64,000 bases of DNA from Thalassobaculum_A sp040219215 (GTDB lineage Bacteria > Pseudomonadota > Alphaproteobacteria > Thalassobaculales > Thalassobaculaceae), in NCBI RefSeq assembly GCF_040219215.1, contig NZ_JAVJSX010000019.1, positions 1 to 64,000 on the forward strand. Reading direction: 5' to 3'. Both the position numbers and the translations under genes were made by a program. Each line of letters opens with the position of its first letter. The stretch's first letter is position 1. A model generated the notes under the pieces. That model was not told the origin of the DNA and ran no database searches. It was given only the letters and a program-made list of their open reading frames with translations. Below are positions 24,918 through 34,084 of this stretch, in pieces.

Positions 24918-25994
24918 TCAAGCGGCGCCGATCTTCGTCCAGAGCCGGTCGATCAACTGGGTGTATTCGGTTCCCTGATAGATCGCGGTCTCGCAACGGG
25001 CGATCACGTCATCCGATGGGAAGATGGCCGGGTTGCCGGTATACTCAGGTTTCATCAGTGCCTTGGCCGCCGCGTTCGGTGTGGCGTACTGGATGAAGTC
25101 GGCGATTGCCGCCCCAGCCTTGGCGTCCAGCAGGTAGTTGATGAAGGCGTGCGCGTTTTCCGGATGCGGCGCGCCGTTCGGAATGGCCAGCGTATCTTCC
25201 CACAGCAAGCCGCCCTCGTCCGGGACCACGTAGGAGATGTCCTTGTCCTCGGCCATCACTTGCAGGATGTCGCCGTTCCACTCCATGGTCAGGTCGACCT
25301 CGCCCGACAACAGCAGGTCCTGGCCGTTATCCTCGGCGAACACCTTGATGTGCGGCTTCTGCTTGATCAGCATCTCGGCGACCTTCTCGAGCTTCGCCGG
25401 ATCGGTCTCGTTGAGCGGCCAGCCCAGGTACTTGCAGCCGACCTGCAGAACCGTCGACGGGGCGCCAAGCAACGCAATTCTGCCGGAGTACTTGTTGGAG
25501 TCGTAGAGCGCCTTCCAACTGTTCGGCACGCCGTCCACCCGGCTCTTGCGGTAGCCGATGCCCACTGTTCCCCACATGTACGGCAGAGAATACTTGCGGC
25601 CGGGATCGAATTTCGGGTTCAGGAACGGCTTGGAAATATTGGCAATATTGGGGATCTTCGAGTGATCCAGCGCCATCAGCATCTTTGCCGTGATCATGCG
25701 CTCGGCGTAGTCGTTGGTCGGCACGATCACGTCGTAGCCCGGATTGCCTTCCTTCAGCTTCGCGAACAGTTCGTCGTTGTCGGCGAACAGGTCCATGGAG
25801 ACATCGACGCCGGTCACGCCCTTGAAGTCAGCCAGGGTCGTTTCGCCGATATAGGTGTCCCAGTTGTAGAAGTTGAGCTTCTTCTCTTCGGCGCTCCAGC
25901 CGTTCTTGGGAAGGAAGGTGAGGCCGGCGGCGACGGCGCCGGTGCCCGCGAGGAAGGAACGACGCGTCGAGCGCCGAGTTGAGTGGTCTACCAT
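24918..25994 (-). CDS. potD: polyamine ABC transporter substrate-binding protein (PotD/PotF-like)
   Basis: A 358-residue periplasmic binding protein. The mature part opens with LNFYNWDTYIG, the standard start of PotD/PotF proteins, and contains YDVIVPTNDYAERMI and LPYMWGTVGIGY, which line the polyamine site. The N-terminus carries a twin-arginine signal: TRRSFLA at residues 10-16 followed by an Ala/Gly-rich hydrophobic stretch. Tat export of a PotD-like protein is uncommon but known in alphaproteobacteria. GGAGG 8 bases before ATG 25994 fixes the start over a longer in-frame option. Confidence 0.93.
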   Translation of the reverse strand: MVDHSTRRSTRRSFLAGTGAVAAGLTFLPKNGWSAEEKKLNFYNWDTYIGETTLADFKGVTGVDVSMDLFADNDELFAKLKEGNPGYDVIVPTNDYAERMITAKMLMALDHSKIPNIANISKPFLNPKFDPGRKYSLPYMWGTVGIGYRKSRVDGVPNSWKALYDSNKYSGRIALLGAPSTVLQVGCKYLGWPLNETDPAKLEKVAEMLIKQKPHIKVFAEDNGQDLLLSGEVDLTMEWNGDILQVMAEDKDISYVVPDEGGLLWEDTLAIPNGAPHPENAHAFINYLLDAKAGAAIADFIQYATPNAAAKALMKPEYTGNPAIFPSDDVIARCETAIYQGTEYTQLIDRLWTKIGAA

Positions 25995-26131
25995 CCGTCG
26001 TGCCTCCCCTACCGATGACCCCTTGCCGACGGCCCATTCCCGGGTCCGCCACCATTGTGCAGTGCCGAAAGCAAAAACGCTCACGGCTCCGCTGTCAATC
26101 GGGCAGGTTGTTGCGCGGACGCCCCAAGCGA

Positions 26132-26551
26132 TCAGACGGACAGGTCGACGAACGCCCCACGCGGCGGCGCCTCACCGGCAGAGCCGGCAACGACCGCGGC
26201 ATCCACGGTCTGTGGTGCCACCGGATTGTCGTCCTCCCGAGCGGCCGTGTCCGTCGCCAGATCGGCGGATTGGAATTCCGCCTGCACCACCGCGTCCTGG
26301 GCTTCGGCGTTCTCGCGCTCCAACCGGGCCTGTTCGGCGAGTGCCTCGCTGGCGCGCGCACGCGCCTCGCTGAGTTCACCCGCCGTTACGGTAGCACGCT
26401 GGACGACGTTCAAGCCGGTGCGGAGGCCGGTGCCCAAAGACGCAAGTCCGCGCAACCCACCCGACGACTCAGTCGGGTTCCGATTCACGCTTCCCTGGCC
26501 AAGCGCCCCACTCGACAGGGACAGCGACGACGTGCTGATGCCGATCGCCAT
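26132..26551 (-). CDS. hypothetical protein with central coiled coil
   Basis: A 139-residue protein I do not recognise. The N-terminal 50 residues are Ser/Gly-rich and low in charge. Residues about 55-95 (GELSEARARASEALAEQARLERENAEAQ) form a heptad-like helix likely to be a coiled coil. The tail is acidic and disordered-looking. No signal peptide is evident. Third-position G/C bias supports coding. It lies between the aminotransferase and the potD-like gene, all on the minus strand. Upstream is a CATAAT -10-like element at about 26580. Confidence 0.6.
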   Translation of the reverse strand: MAIGISTSSLSLSSGALGQGSVNRNPTESSGGLRGLASLGTGLRTGLNVVQRATVTAGELSEARARASEALAEQARLERENAEAQDAVVQAEFQSADLATDTAAREDDNPVAPQTVDAAVVAGSAGEAPPRGAFVDLSV

Positions 26552-26611
26552 GTCGTCCGTTAATCCTCCGTTAACACATTATGCGCAACGCGAGGCGGAA
26601 CGGCAAGTTCC

Positions 26612-27988
26612 TCAGAGTCCCAGGTCGACCTGTGTCTGGTCGATACAGCGGCGTACCGTCTCCACCAAATGGTCGACTTCGGCGTGCGTGATTACCAATG
26701 GTGGTGCCGCGACCATTCCGTCGCGAACCGCTCGGAGAATCACGTTGTTTCGAATGCAGTGATCCCGGCAGATCGTGCCCGCGTGACCTTCCGGCTGGAA
26801 GAACACCGGGCCGTCCTTGTCGCGAACCAGCTCGATGCCGGCGATCAGGCCGACGCCGCGCACCTCGCCAACCAGCGGATGATCCGCGAGCTCGCGAAGC
26901 CGAGTCTGGAAGTACGGCCCGATATCGTCGCGCACCCGCTCGACCAGCCGCTCATCTTCAATGATCCGAAGATTCTCCAGGGCTACCGCACAGGCCACCG
27001 GGTGGCCGGAATAGGTGAAGCCGTGGAAGAACTCCCCACCCTCGTCGATCAGCGTGCGGGCGACCCGGTCACCGACCATGACGGCCGAAATCGGCATGTA
27101 CCCGGACGACAACCCTTTCGCGAGAGTCATGAAGTCGGCCTGAATACCAAAGGTCTCCGCGCCGAACCAGTTGCCGGTCCGCCCGAAGCCGCAGATCACC
27201 TCGTCGACGACCAGCAGGATCCCGTACTGGCGGCAGATTCGTTGAATCTCCGGGAAATAGCTGTCCGGCGGAACGATGACCCCGCCGGCGCCCTGGATCG
27301 GTTCGGCGATGAAAGCCGCGATTCGGTCCGGTCCGACGGCTTGTATGCGCTCCTCCAGGGCCTGGGCGGCAGCGATCCCGAACTCATCGGGTGTCATGTT
27401 TCCGCCGTCTCGCAGGTAGTAGGGCGGACGAATGTGCTCGAAGCCGGGCAACGGCATTCCGGTCTGCTTGTGCATCGCGGTCATGCCGCCGAGGCTGGCC
27501 GCCACCATCGTTGAACCGTGATAGGCGTACTCGCGGCTGATGATGACATTGCGGTCCGGCTGGCCGTGAAGCTGCCAGTAGCGCCGTACCATGCGCACGA
27601 TCGTGTCGTTCGCCTCCGACCCGGAGTTGGCAAAAAACACATGCTCCAGTCCTTCAGGGGTGAGCTCGGCCAGACGGGCAGCCAATACTGTCGCGGGTTC
27701 GGTCGTCGTCTTGAAGAAGGTGTTGTAGTACGGCAACTCGCGCATCTGGCGGGCCGCCACGTCGGCGAGTTCCGGGCGTCCGTAGCCGACGTTCACGCAC
27801 CAGAGACCGGCCATCCCGTCGAGGATCGCCGTTCCCTTGGAATCCCATATCGTGCTGCCTTCGGCCCGCACGATGACCCGGCTGCCCTCGGCCGCCAGGG
27901 CCTTGTAGTCGGTGAACGGATGCAAGTGATGGGCTGCGTCGGCAGCCTGGAACGCAGCTTCATCGTCGGCGTTTGGCATCTTATTCAT
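26612..27988 (-). CDS. class III PLP aminotransferase (polyamine/omega-amino acid:pyruvate type)
   Basis: A 458-residue fold-type I class III transaminase. The cofactor-phosphate motif is NSGSEANDT, the active site VVDEVICGFGRTG, and the PLP Lys is in FMTLAKGLSSGYMPISA. The opening HLHPFTDYKALAAEGSRVIVRAEG is typical of SpuC-like putrescine or beta-alanine:pyruvate aminotransferases, which convert a terminal amine to an aldehyde with pyruvate as acceptor. The start at 27988 is favoured over 28018 by a weak GAG ribosome site. It lies next to the polyamine transporter and gamma-glutamylputrescine-type genes, supporting a diamine substrate. Confidence 0.9.
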   Translation of the reverse strand: MNKMPNADDEAAFQAADAAHHLHPFTDYKALAAEGSRVIVRAEGSTIWDSKGTAILDGMAGLWCVNVGYGRPELADVAARQMRELPYYNTFFKTTTEPATVLAARLAELTPEGLEHVFFANSGSEANDTIVRMVRRYWQLHGQPDRNVIISREYAYHGSTMVAASLGGMTAMHKQTGMPLPGFEHIRPPYYLRDGGNMTPDEFGIAAAQALEERIQAVGPDRIAAFIAEPIQGAGGVIVPPDSYFPEIQRICRQYGILLVVDEVICGFGRTGNWFGAETFGIQADFMTLAKGLSSGYMPISAVMVGDRVARTLIDEGGEFFHGFTYSGHPVACAVALENLRIIEDERLVERVRDDIGPYFQTRLRELADHPLVGEVRGVGLIAGIELVRDKDGPVFFQPEGHAGTICRDHCIRNNVILRAVRDGMVAAPPLVITHAEVDHLVETVRRCIDQTQVDLGL

Positions 27989-28133
27989 GATGATCTCGTT
28001 CTGAACGTTCCGATGCATGTGTAGAGGCGAGCCAGGCTCGTCGCTTCCCGCGGTCTTAACCGGTTTTTTACGGAGCCCGGAGCATGATTTGCCCTAAAGT
28101 GCCGCAAAAAGCAGAAACGACTGGGAGGAAATC

Positions 28134-29546
28134 ATGGCAGCAGATTCGGAGGGCGTCGATCCGGCGTCGCCCGCTGGCAGCCAAGTCATGGACGTTATCG
28201 CCAAGGAGGCGGGCAGCCTGTCGATCGAGATCGTCGACGTGGCAGGAAACGTAGACGAGGTTGCCGGACGGATCGCCCGTCAGGCCGACGAGTTCCACCG
28301 TCTGAACGAAGCCGCCGTGCAGGTCGCCGGCAGCAACGCGGCAATTGTCGAGGCGGCCGAGCGCACCCGTGACATCGCTACCCGAGCGGCGGACGACGTG
28401 CAGTCGTCGCGCAGCACCGTCACGTCCGCGGTTTCCGATATTCACACCCTGGTTGAGGGGGTATCGGCGATCGAGGGCCGACTGAGCGGGTTGCAGGAAG
28501 CTCTCGGTCAGGTCGGCAAGATTGCCGAGGTCATCAACGCGATTGCCAAGCAAACCAATCTGCTGGCGCTGAACGCGACAATCGAGGCGGCGCGTGCCGG
28601 AGACGCCGGCCGCGGGTTCGCAGTGGTCGCAGGCGAGGTCAAATCCCTCGCCAACCAGACCGCCGAAGCCACCCTTGATATTGGACGCACCCTGAAGGAT
28701 CTGGAAGCGCAAGCCCGTGAACTGATCGAGCAGGGCACGCAGACTACGCGGCTCGCCGACGGCGTGCGTGATGGGACCCAGGCGATCGGCACCGCCATGG
28801 GCACCATCGGAGATGCGGTCGAGGACATCGCAACCCAGGCGACCTCGATCGCCAGCGACGCAACCCTGATTGCGGAAACGTCGGCCAGCTTTCGGGTGAG
28901 CATCGAAACCATCACCGCGGACGTCGATCGGTCGAGCAGCACACTCAAGGAAGCCAGGGACCGTGTGAATCGCCTGATCGACACCGGCGAGCGCTTGGCC
29001 GGGTATTGCGCCGGATCAGGCGCCAACACCGTCGACCGCCCGTTCATCGCGAAGGTTCAGGAAGTCGCCAAGGCGGTTTCCGCAGCGTTTGAGGAGGCTG
29101 TTCAACGGGGTGAGATCACGATGGAGCAGCTGTTTGATCGCCAGTATACCCCGATCGCCGGCACCAATCCCGAGCAGCTCCGTGCGGGCTGCCTCAAGAT
29201 CACAGATCAGGCGCTGCCGCCGATCCAAGAGCCGGTTCTCGCGTTCGACGAACGCATCGTGTTCTGTGCAGCCGTCGATGAGAACGGCTACCTGCCGACG
29301 CACAACAACAAGTTCAGCAAGCCCCAGGGCAACGACCCGGTCTGGAACGCGGCCAATTGCCGAAACCGACGGATCTTCAACGACCGCGTCGGCCTGAAAG
29401 CCGGGAAGAATCAGGAAACCTTCCTGCTGCAAACCTATCGGCGCGACATGGGCGGCGGGGTGTTCGCGTTGATGAAGGACGTCTCGGCACCGATCACCGT
29501 GCGCGGCCGGCATTGGGGCGGCGTGCGGCTGGCCTACAAGCCGTAG
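28134..29546 (+). CDS. soluble methyl-accepting chemotaxis protein with C-terminal sensor
   Basis: A 470-residue chemoreceptor without any membrane helix or HAMP domain. Residues about 25-300 form the coiled-coil signalling domain; the highly conserved hairpin tip is at about 130-175 (AIAKQTNLLALNATIEAARAG, then GRGFAVVAGEVKSLA). Residues about 310-470 form a C-terminal ligand-sensing domain of the Cache-like type found in cytoplasmic receptors, ending in RGRHWGGVRLAY. GGGAGG precedes the ATG. It lies within polyamine genes, so it may report cytoplasmic polyamine or redox state (inference). Its stop is 10 bases from the converging ligase gene. Confidence 0.9.
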   Translation: MAADSEGVDPASPAGSQVMDVIAKEAGSLSIEIVDVAGNVDEVAGRIARQADEFHRLNEAAVQVAGSNAAIVEAAERTRDIATRAADDVQSSRSTVTSAVSDIHTLVEGVSAIEGRLSGLQEALGQVGKIAEVINAIAKQTNLLALNATIEAARAGDAGRGFAVVAGEVKSLANQTAEATLDIGRTLKDLEAQARELIEQGTQTTRLADGVRDGTQAIGTAMGTIGDAVEDIATQATSIASDATLIAETSASFRVSIETITADVDRSSSTLKEARDRVNRLIDTGERLAGYCAGSGANTVDRPFIAKVQEVAKAVSAAFEEAVQRGEITMEQLFDRQYTPIAGTNPEQLRAGCLKITDQALPPIQEPVLAFDERIVFCAAVDENGYLPTHNNKFSKPQGNDPVWNAANCRNRRIFNDRVGLKAGKNQETFLLQTYRRDMGGGVFALMKDVSAPITVRGRHWGGVRLAYKP

Positions 29547-29556
29547 CCGTCGGCGG

Positions 29557-30900
29557 TTACACGTTCAGCAGCAGGAACTCCCGCTCCCAGGCACTGATGA
29601 CCTGCATGTAGGCGCGCGACTCGGTCTCCTTCACCGTCGTCAGCACGTTCACGAATCGCTGCCCCAGCAGTTCGCGCAGCGGCTTGGCACGGTTCAGGCG
29701 CAGCAGCGCGTCCTCCAGGTGCCGTGGCAGGTTGACCGCGAGCTGGTAGGCGCTGCCGTCGATCGGTTTGGAAGGCTCCAGCTCCTCGACCACGCCGAGA
29801 TAGCCGCAGGCCAAGGATCCGGCCATCGCGAGATACGGGTTGGCGTCGGCACCGGCGACCCGGTTCTCGACACGACGCGCTTCCGGAGAGGAGATCGGCA
29901 CCCGAAAACCGACGGTGCGGTTGTCGATGCCCCAATGCACGTTGATCGGTGCGTCGTTGTCCGGCATCAGCCGCCGGTACGAATTCACATAAGGCGCCAG
30001 CAGCGGCATCGATGCCGACAGGTACTTCTGCAGTCCGCCGATGTAGTTCAGGAAGAACTCCGAGTTCTCGCCATCCTTGTCGGCGAACAGGTTCCGGCCG
30101 GTCTTGGCATCGCACACCGACTGGTGGATGTGCATCGATGATCCCGGCTCGCGCTGCATCGGCTTGGCCATGAAGGTCGCGTAGACTCCATGATCGAGCG
30201 CGGTCTGCCGAACGGTGCGCTTGAACAGGAAGGTCTGGTCGGCGAGTTCCATCGGGTCGCCGTGATTGAAATTGATCTCCAGTTGGGCGGCACCGGATTC
30301 ATGGGTCAGGGTATCGACGTCGATGTCCTGAGCCTCGCAGTAGTCGTAGATGTCCTCGAACAGCGGATCGAACTCGTTGACCGCATCGATGCCGTAGGCC
30401 TGACGCGCGGTCTCCGGTCGGCCGGACCGCCCGACCGGCGGCTCGAGCGGATAGTCGGGATCGGCGTTGACCTTCACCAGGAAGAACTCGAGCTCCGGTG
30501 CGACCGTCGGCTTCCACCCCCGCTCGGCGTACAGATCGAGCACCCGCCGCAGCACATGGCGCGGAGAGACGTCAACGGGAGAGCCGTCGAAGTAATACGC
30601 GTCGCAGATGACCTGGGCCGTCGGCTCCTTGTACCAGGGCACCATCCGGATGGTCTCCGGTGCCGGGCGCAGATAGACGTCGCTGGCGCGCGGATTGAGG
30701 TCGTACTCCTCGATGTAGTCGCCGGTCACCGTGAGGCCGAAAACCGACTCGGGTATGCGCAGTCCCTGCTCGCCGATCGCCTTGAGGAATTTGCGGGCGG
30801 GCAGGATCTTGCCCCTTGGAATGCCGGAGACGTCGGAGACCATGCATTCGACTTCAGTGATTCGGCGTTCCTGAATCCAAGCTTCCAGATCGGGGATCAT
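29557..30900 (-). CDS. puuA: glutamine synthetase family protein, probable gamma-glutamylputrescine synthetase
   Basis: A 447-residue GS-fold ligase. The N-terminal beta-grasp part has MVSDVSGIPRGK. The catalytic domain shows ELEFFLV (metal Glu), AAQLEINFNHGD, HIHQS (ATP/metal), NRTVGFRVP and RVENRVAGADANPYL. PuuA-type enzymes glutamylate putrescine using ATP; GS proper forms larger oligomers with an adenylylation Tyr, not seen here. The start is ATG 30900 with GAGG before it; the longer open frame upstream is antisense to the divergent ligase gene. Convergent with the chemoreceptor and divergent from a second ligase. Confidence 0.88.
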   Translation of the reverse strand: MIPDLEAWIQERRITEVECMVSDVSGIPRGKILPARKFLKAIGEQGLRIPESVFGLTVTGDYIEEYDLNPRASDVYLRPAPETIRMVPWYKEPTAQVICDAYYFDGSPVDVSPRHVLRRVLDLYAERGWKPTVAPELEFFLVKVNADPDYPLEPPVGRSGRPETARQAYGIDAVNEFDPLFEDIYDYCEAQDIDVDTLTHESGAAQLEINFNHGDPMELADQTFLFKRTVRQTALDHGVYATFMAKPMQREPGSSMHIHQSVCDAKTGRNLFADKDGENSEFFLNYIGGLQKYLSASMPLLAPYVNSYRRLMPDNDAPINVHWGIDNRTVGFRVPISSPEARRVENRVAGADANPYLAMAGSLACGYLGVVEELEPSKPIDGSAYQLAVNLPRHLEDALLRLNRAKPLRELLGQRFVNVLTTVKETESRAYMQVISAWEREFLLLNV

Positions 30901-31022
30901 GAGACCTCGCGTGAACGGATGGCCAGACATACACCGCGCGCCCGCGCTCGGGCAACGCGCCTCTCCCGCTACGGCGGTGGGCATGCTATCACTGTGTTCT
31001 TCACAACCGTCGTTGGAATCCC

Positions 31023-32423
31023 ATGTCCCCCGAAGGTCCCACCGGGCCCAATAGCTCCGCCGGCCGCCTCTTCGCCGAGACCTTTCTCGCCAAGAATCCC
31101 GAAGCCGCCACCATCGATATCCTGCTGCCTGACGTCTCCGGCGTCGTTCGCGGCAAGCGAGTCGGGCGGGATCAACTCGCCGGGCTGTTCGAGGAAGGTG
31201 CAGCCTTTCCGGCATCGGTGTTCGGGACCGACGTGACCGGTGACTCCGTCGATGAAACCGGCCTGGTCTGGGAACTCGGCGACGCCGACTATCCTTGCTG
31301 GCCGGTGCCGGGAACCCTGATGCCGGTTCCCTGGACTGCCCGCCCGTCGGCGCAGGTCCTGCTGACCATGACCGATCCGAACGGCGCACCGTTCTTTGCC
31401 GAGCCGCGGGTCGTGCTGCAGCGGGTGTTCGATCGCTACAAGGCGCGCGGCCTGACCCCTGTGGTAGCACTGGAGCTTGAGTTCTACCTGATCGACCGGA
31501 AGCGCGAGGATCACCTGCCGCCGATCCCGGCGATGTCGCCGGTTACCGGGGCGCGCCAGGCCACCACCCAGGTCTACGGCCTCGACGAACTCGACGACTT
31601 CGAAGCGGTGCTGGACGACGTCGCCAACGCCTGCCGCGTCCAGGGCATTCCGGCCATGGCCGCCTCGGCCGAGTACGCGCCCGGTCAGTTCGAGATCAAC
31701 CTAACCCACGAGGCCGATCCGGTTCAGGCGGCCGATCACGCCGTGCTGCTGAAGCGGGCGGTCAAGGGCGTTGCTCGAGCCCACGGCATGAACGCGACCT
31801 TCATGGCCAAGCCGTTCAGCGAGGAAACCGGCAACGGCTTGCATCTGCACGTCAGCGTGTTGGGGCCGGACGGCAAGAACATCTTCGCCGACCCGAAGGG
31901 CGGCAAGCTCGGCTCACCGGCGTTGAGCCACGCGGTCGGCGGGCTGGCCGCGACCATGAACGACTGCATGGCGCTGTTCGCGCCGACCGCCAATGCCTAC
32001 AAGCGGCTGCGACCAGCGAACTACGTGCCGATGTCGGCGTGCTGGGGCTACAACAACCGCAGCTGCGCGTTCCGGGTCCCGGCCGGGTCTGCTGCGGTGA
32101 CCCGCATCGAGCATCGGGTCGCCGGCGCCGACGCCAACCCGTACCTCGCCACTGCGGCGGTGCTGGCCGGCATGCTGCACGGCATCGAGACCGAAGCCGA
32201 GGCCCCGCGGCCGATCGACGGCAACGCTTATGAAACCGAGGAGCCTTCGGTGCCCAAGACCTGGTCGGCGGCGCTCGACTGCTTCGAAAGCAGCGCGTTC
32301 GTCGCCAACTGGCTCGGGGCTGACTTCCAGCGGGTGTTCCACGCCGTCAAGGAAGCCGAACGACGGGACTTCGAGGCCGAAGTTACCCCCCTGGAGTGGC
32401 GGTGGTATCTGACGACCATATGA
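31023..32423 (+). CDS. second glutamine synthetase family protein (gamma-glutamyl-amine ligase-like)
   Basis: A 466-residue GS-fold ligase paralogous to its divergent neighbour. Visible blocks are LPDVSGVVRGKR, ALELEFYLI, APGQFEINLTH, GNGLHLHVSV, NNRSCAFRVP and RIEHRVAGADANPYL. Loop lengths and active-site surroundings differ from the first ligase, so it probably uses another amine or carries out the same step under other conditions. The stop overlaps the PuuB-like oxidase start by four bases, tying it to oxidation of the gamma-glutamyl amine. The 122-base gap to the divergent ligase must hold both promoters. Confidence 0.88.
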   Translation: MSPEGPTGPNSSAGRLFAETFLAKNPEAATIDILLPDVSGVVRGKRVGRDQLAGLFEEGAAFPASVFGTDVTGDSVDETGLVWELGDADYPCWPVPGTLMPVPWTARPSAQVLLTMTDPNGAPFFAEPRVVLQRVFDRYKARGLTPVVALELEFYLIDRKREDHLPPIPAMSPVTGARQATTQVYGLDELDDFEAVLDDVANACRVQGIPAMAASAEYAPGQFEINLTHEADPVQAADHAVLLKRAVKGVARAHGMNATFMAKPFSEETGNGLHLHVSVLGPDGKNIFADPKGGKLGSPALSHAVGGLAATMNDCMALFAPTANAYKRLRPANYVPMSACWGYNNRSCAFRVPAGSAAVTRIEHRVAGADANPYLATAAVLAGMLHGIETEAEAPRPIDGNAYETEEPSVPKTWSAALDCFESSAFVANWLGADFQRVFHAVKEAERRDFEAEVTPLEWRWYLTTI

Positions 32424-33691
32424 CGCCTCCGCTTACCTGGTATCACGCGACCGCGCGGGCAGCGGCGCCTCGACCGACACTTGCGGGAGCCGTTCGTGCG
32501 CGGGTCTGCGTGATCGGCGGAGGGCTGACCGGGGTTTCGACCGCCCTCAACCTCGCCGAGCGCGGCATCGACGTCATCCTGCTGGAGGCCGAGGCGATCG
32601 GCCACGGTGCCTCCGGCCGCAACGGCGGCCAGATCGTCCAGGGCTACAGCGCACCGATGGAGCGCATCGAGGCCGCGGTCGGCCGCGCCGACGCCCAGGC
32701 GATCTGGGACATGGGTCGCGAGGCCATCGCCGCCATCCCGGAGCGGGTCAAACGCCACAACATCGATTGCGACCTGCGTTGGGGCTACCTGATCGCCGCG
32801 CTGAACCGCAGCCAGCTCGCCGACCTACGCGACACCGTCGAGCAATGGGCGGAGTATGGCTACCATGGTCCGGCCATGGTCGAGGGGTCGGCAGTCCGCA
32901 CGGTTCTGTCGACCGATCTGTATGTCGGCGGGATGATCGAGCCCGGCAGCGGACAGTTGCATCCGCTGGCCTACCTGCTTGGCCTTGCGGGTGCTGCCGA
33001 AGCGGCCGGGGCGCGGTTGTTCGAGCACTCGGCCGCGGTCGACATCCACTATGGCGAGACGGTGCGGGTCACCACGTCAGGCGGCACGGTCGAGGCCGAC
33101 ACACTGGTGCTGGCCGGCAACGCGTATCTCGGCCGCCTCGTGCCGCAGATGAACCGCAAGGTCATGCCTGTCGCGTCGTTCATCGGCGTGACCGAACCGC
33201 TGGGCGAGGAACGCGCACAACGGTTGTTTCCCCAGGACGTGGCAGTGGCCGACTGCAACGTGGCGCTCGACTACTTCCGGCTCACCGCTGACCGCCGCCT
33301 GCTGTTCGGCGCCGGCGCCAGCTACTCCGCGACGACCCCGGTCGGTCTCAAGGACTGGCTAGCCCGACGCATCCGCCGGGTGTTCCCGGAGCTCATCGAT
33401 GTCGCGGTCGAGTACGCCTGGGGCGGGTTGATCGGCATCACCCACAACCGGGTGCCGGATTTCGGCCGGCTGGCGCCGAACGTCCTGTACGCCCAGGGGT
33501 TCTCCGGGCAGGGAGTGGCCCTGACCGGGCTTGCCGGCACGCTGATCGCGGAGACGATCGCCGGCGACGACGGCCGGTTCCGTCTGATCGAGCAGGTTCG
33601 CCACCTGCCGTTCCCCGGCGGCCTGCTGAGGACGCCCACCCTCGTGGCCGCCATGGGCCTGCTGAAGCTGAAGGACCGATTGGGCTGGTGA
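32420..33691 (+). CDS. puuB: FAD-dependent amine oxidoreductase, gamma-glutamylputrescine oxidase-like
   Basis: A 423-residue DAO-family flavoenzyme. The Rossmann motif VCVIGGGLTGVSTALNLAE is at about residues 29-47, followed by the FAD-contact GHGASGRNGGQIVQGY, which matches PuuB/OrdL enzymes. The C-terminal YAQGFSGQGVALTGLAG closes the FAD site. It oxidises gamma-glutamyl amines to aldehydes with O2, releasing ammonia and peroxide. ATG 32420 overlaps the ligase stop (ATGA). GTG codons at 32396 and 32402 are possible alternative starts, the latter with GGAG 5 bases before it. Confidence 0.88.
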   Translation: MTPPLTWYHATARAAAPRPTLAGAVRARVCVIGGGLTGVSTALNLAERGIDVILLEAEAIGHGASGRNGGQIVQGYSAPMERIEAAVGRADAQAIWDMGREAIAAIPERVKRHNIDCDLRWGYLIAALNRSQLADLRDTVEQWAEYGYHGPAMVEGSAVRTVLSTDLYVGGMIEPGSGQLHPLAYLLGLAGAAEAAGARLFEHSAAVDIHYGETVRVTTSGGTVEADTLVLAGNAYLGRLVPQMNRKVMPVASFIGVTEPLGEERAQRLFPQDVAVADCNVALDYFRLTADRRLLFGAGASYSATTPVGLKDWLARRIRRVFPELIDVAVEYAWGGLIGITHNRVPDFGRLAPNVLYAQGFSGQGVALTGLAGTLIAETIAGDDGRFRLIEQVRHLPFPGGLLRTPTLVAAMGLLKLKDRLGW

Positions 33692-33706
33692 ACGCGGGAG
33701 TTCCCG

Positions 33707-34066
33707 ATGACGACAGACCGCCCTCCCCCGATCGACCGCCTGCGCGCGATCTGCCTGGCGTTGCCCGAAGCCACCGAGAAGCAGGCCTGGGGCGATCCGA
33801 CCTTCCGGATCCGCGACAAGATCTTCGCGATGGAGAAACGCGGCGACGGCCGAGTCTCTCTATGGTGCAAGGCACCGCCTGGCAGCCAAGCCGCCCTGGT
33901 CGGTGCCGACCCCGAAAGGTTCTTCGTACCGCCCTATGTCGGACACAAGGGCTGGATCGGCGTCCGGTTGGACAATGATCCCGACTGGGATGAAGTCGCG
34001 TCCCTGGTTCGGCGCAGCTATCGGCTGACCGCTCCCAAGCGTCTGGTCGGACCAACAGACGACTGA
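33707..34066 (+). CDS. MmcQ/YjbR family protein
   Basis: A 119-residue full-length MmcQ/YjbR-like protein (double-wing DNA-binding fold). The N-terminal helix contains CLALPEATEKQAWGDPTFRI, then a FAMEKRGDGRVSLWCKA hairpin, and GHKGWIGVRLD near the end. The family binds DNA or is of unproven role. It starts 15 bases after the oxidase stop with a GGGAG-like site, so it rides on the gamma-glutamyl-amine transcript, but its domain gives no link to polyamines. Confidence 0.9.
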   Translation: MTTDRPPPIDRLRAICLALPEATEKQAWGDPTFRIRDKIFAMEKRGDGRVSLWCKAPPGSQAALVGADPERFFVPPYVGHKGWIGVRLDNDPDWDEVASLVRRSYRLTAPKRLVGPTDD

Positions 34067-34084
34067 GAGCCCGGCGCCATAAGG

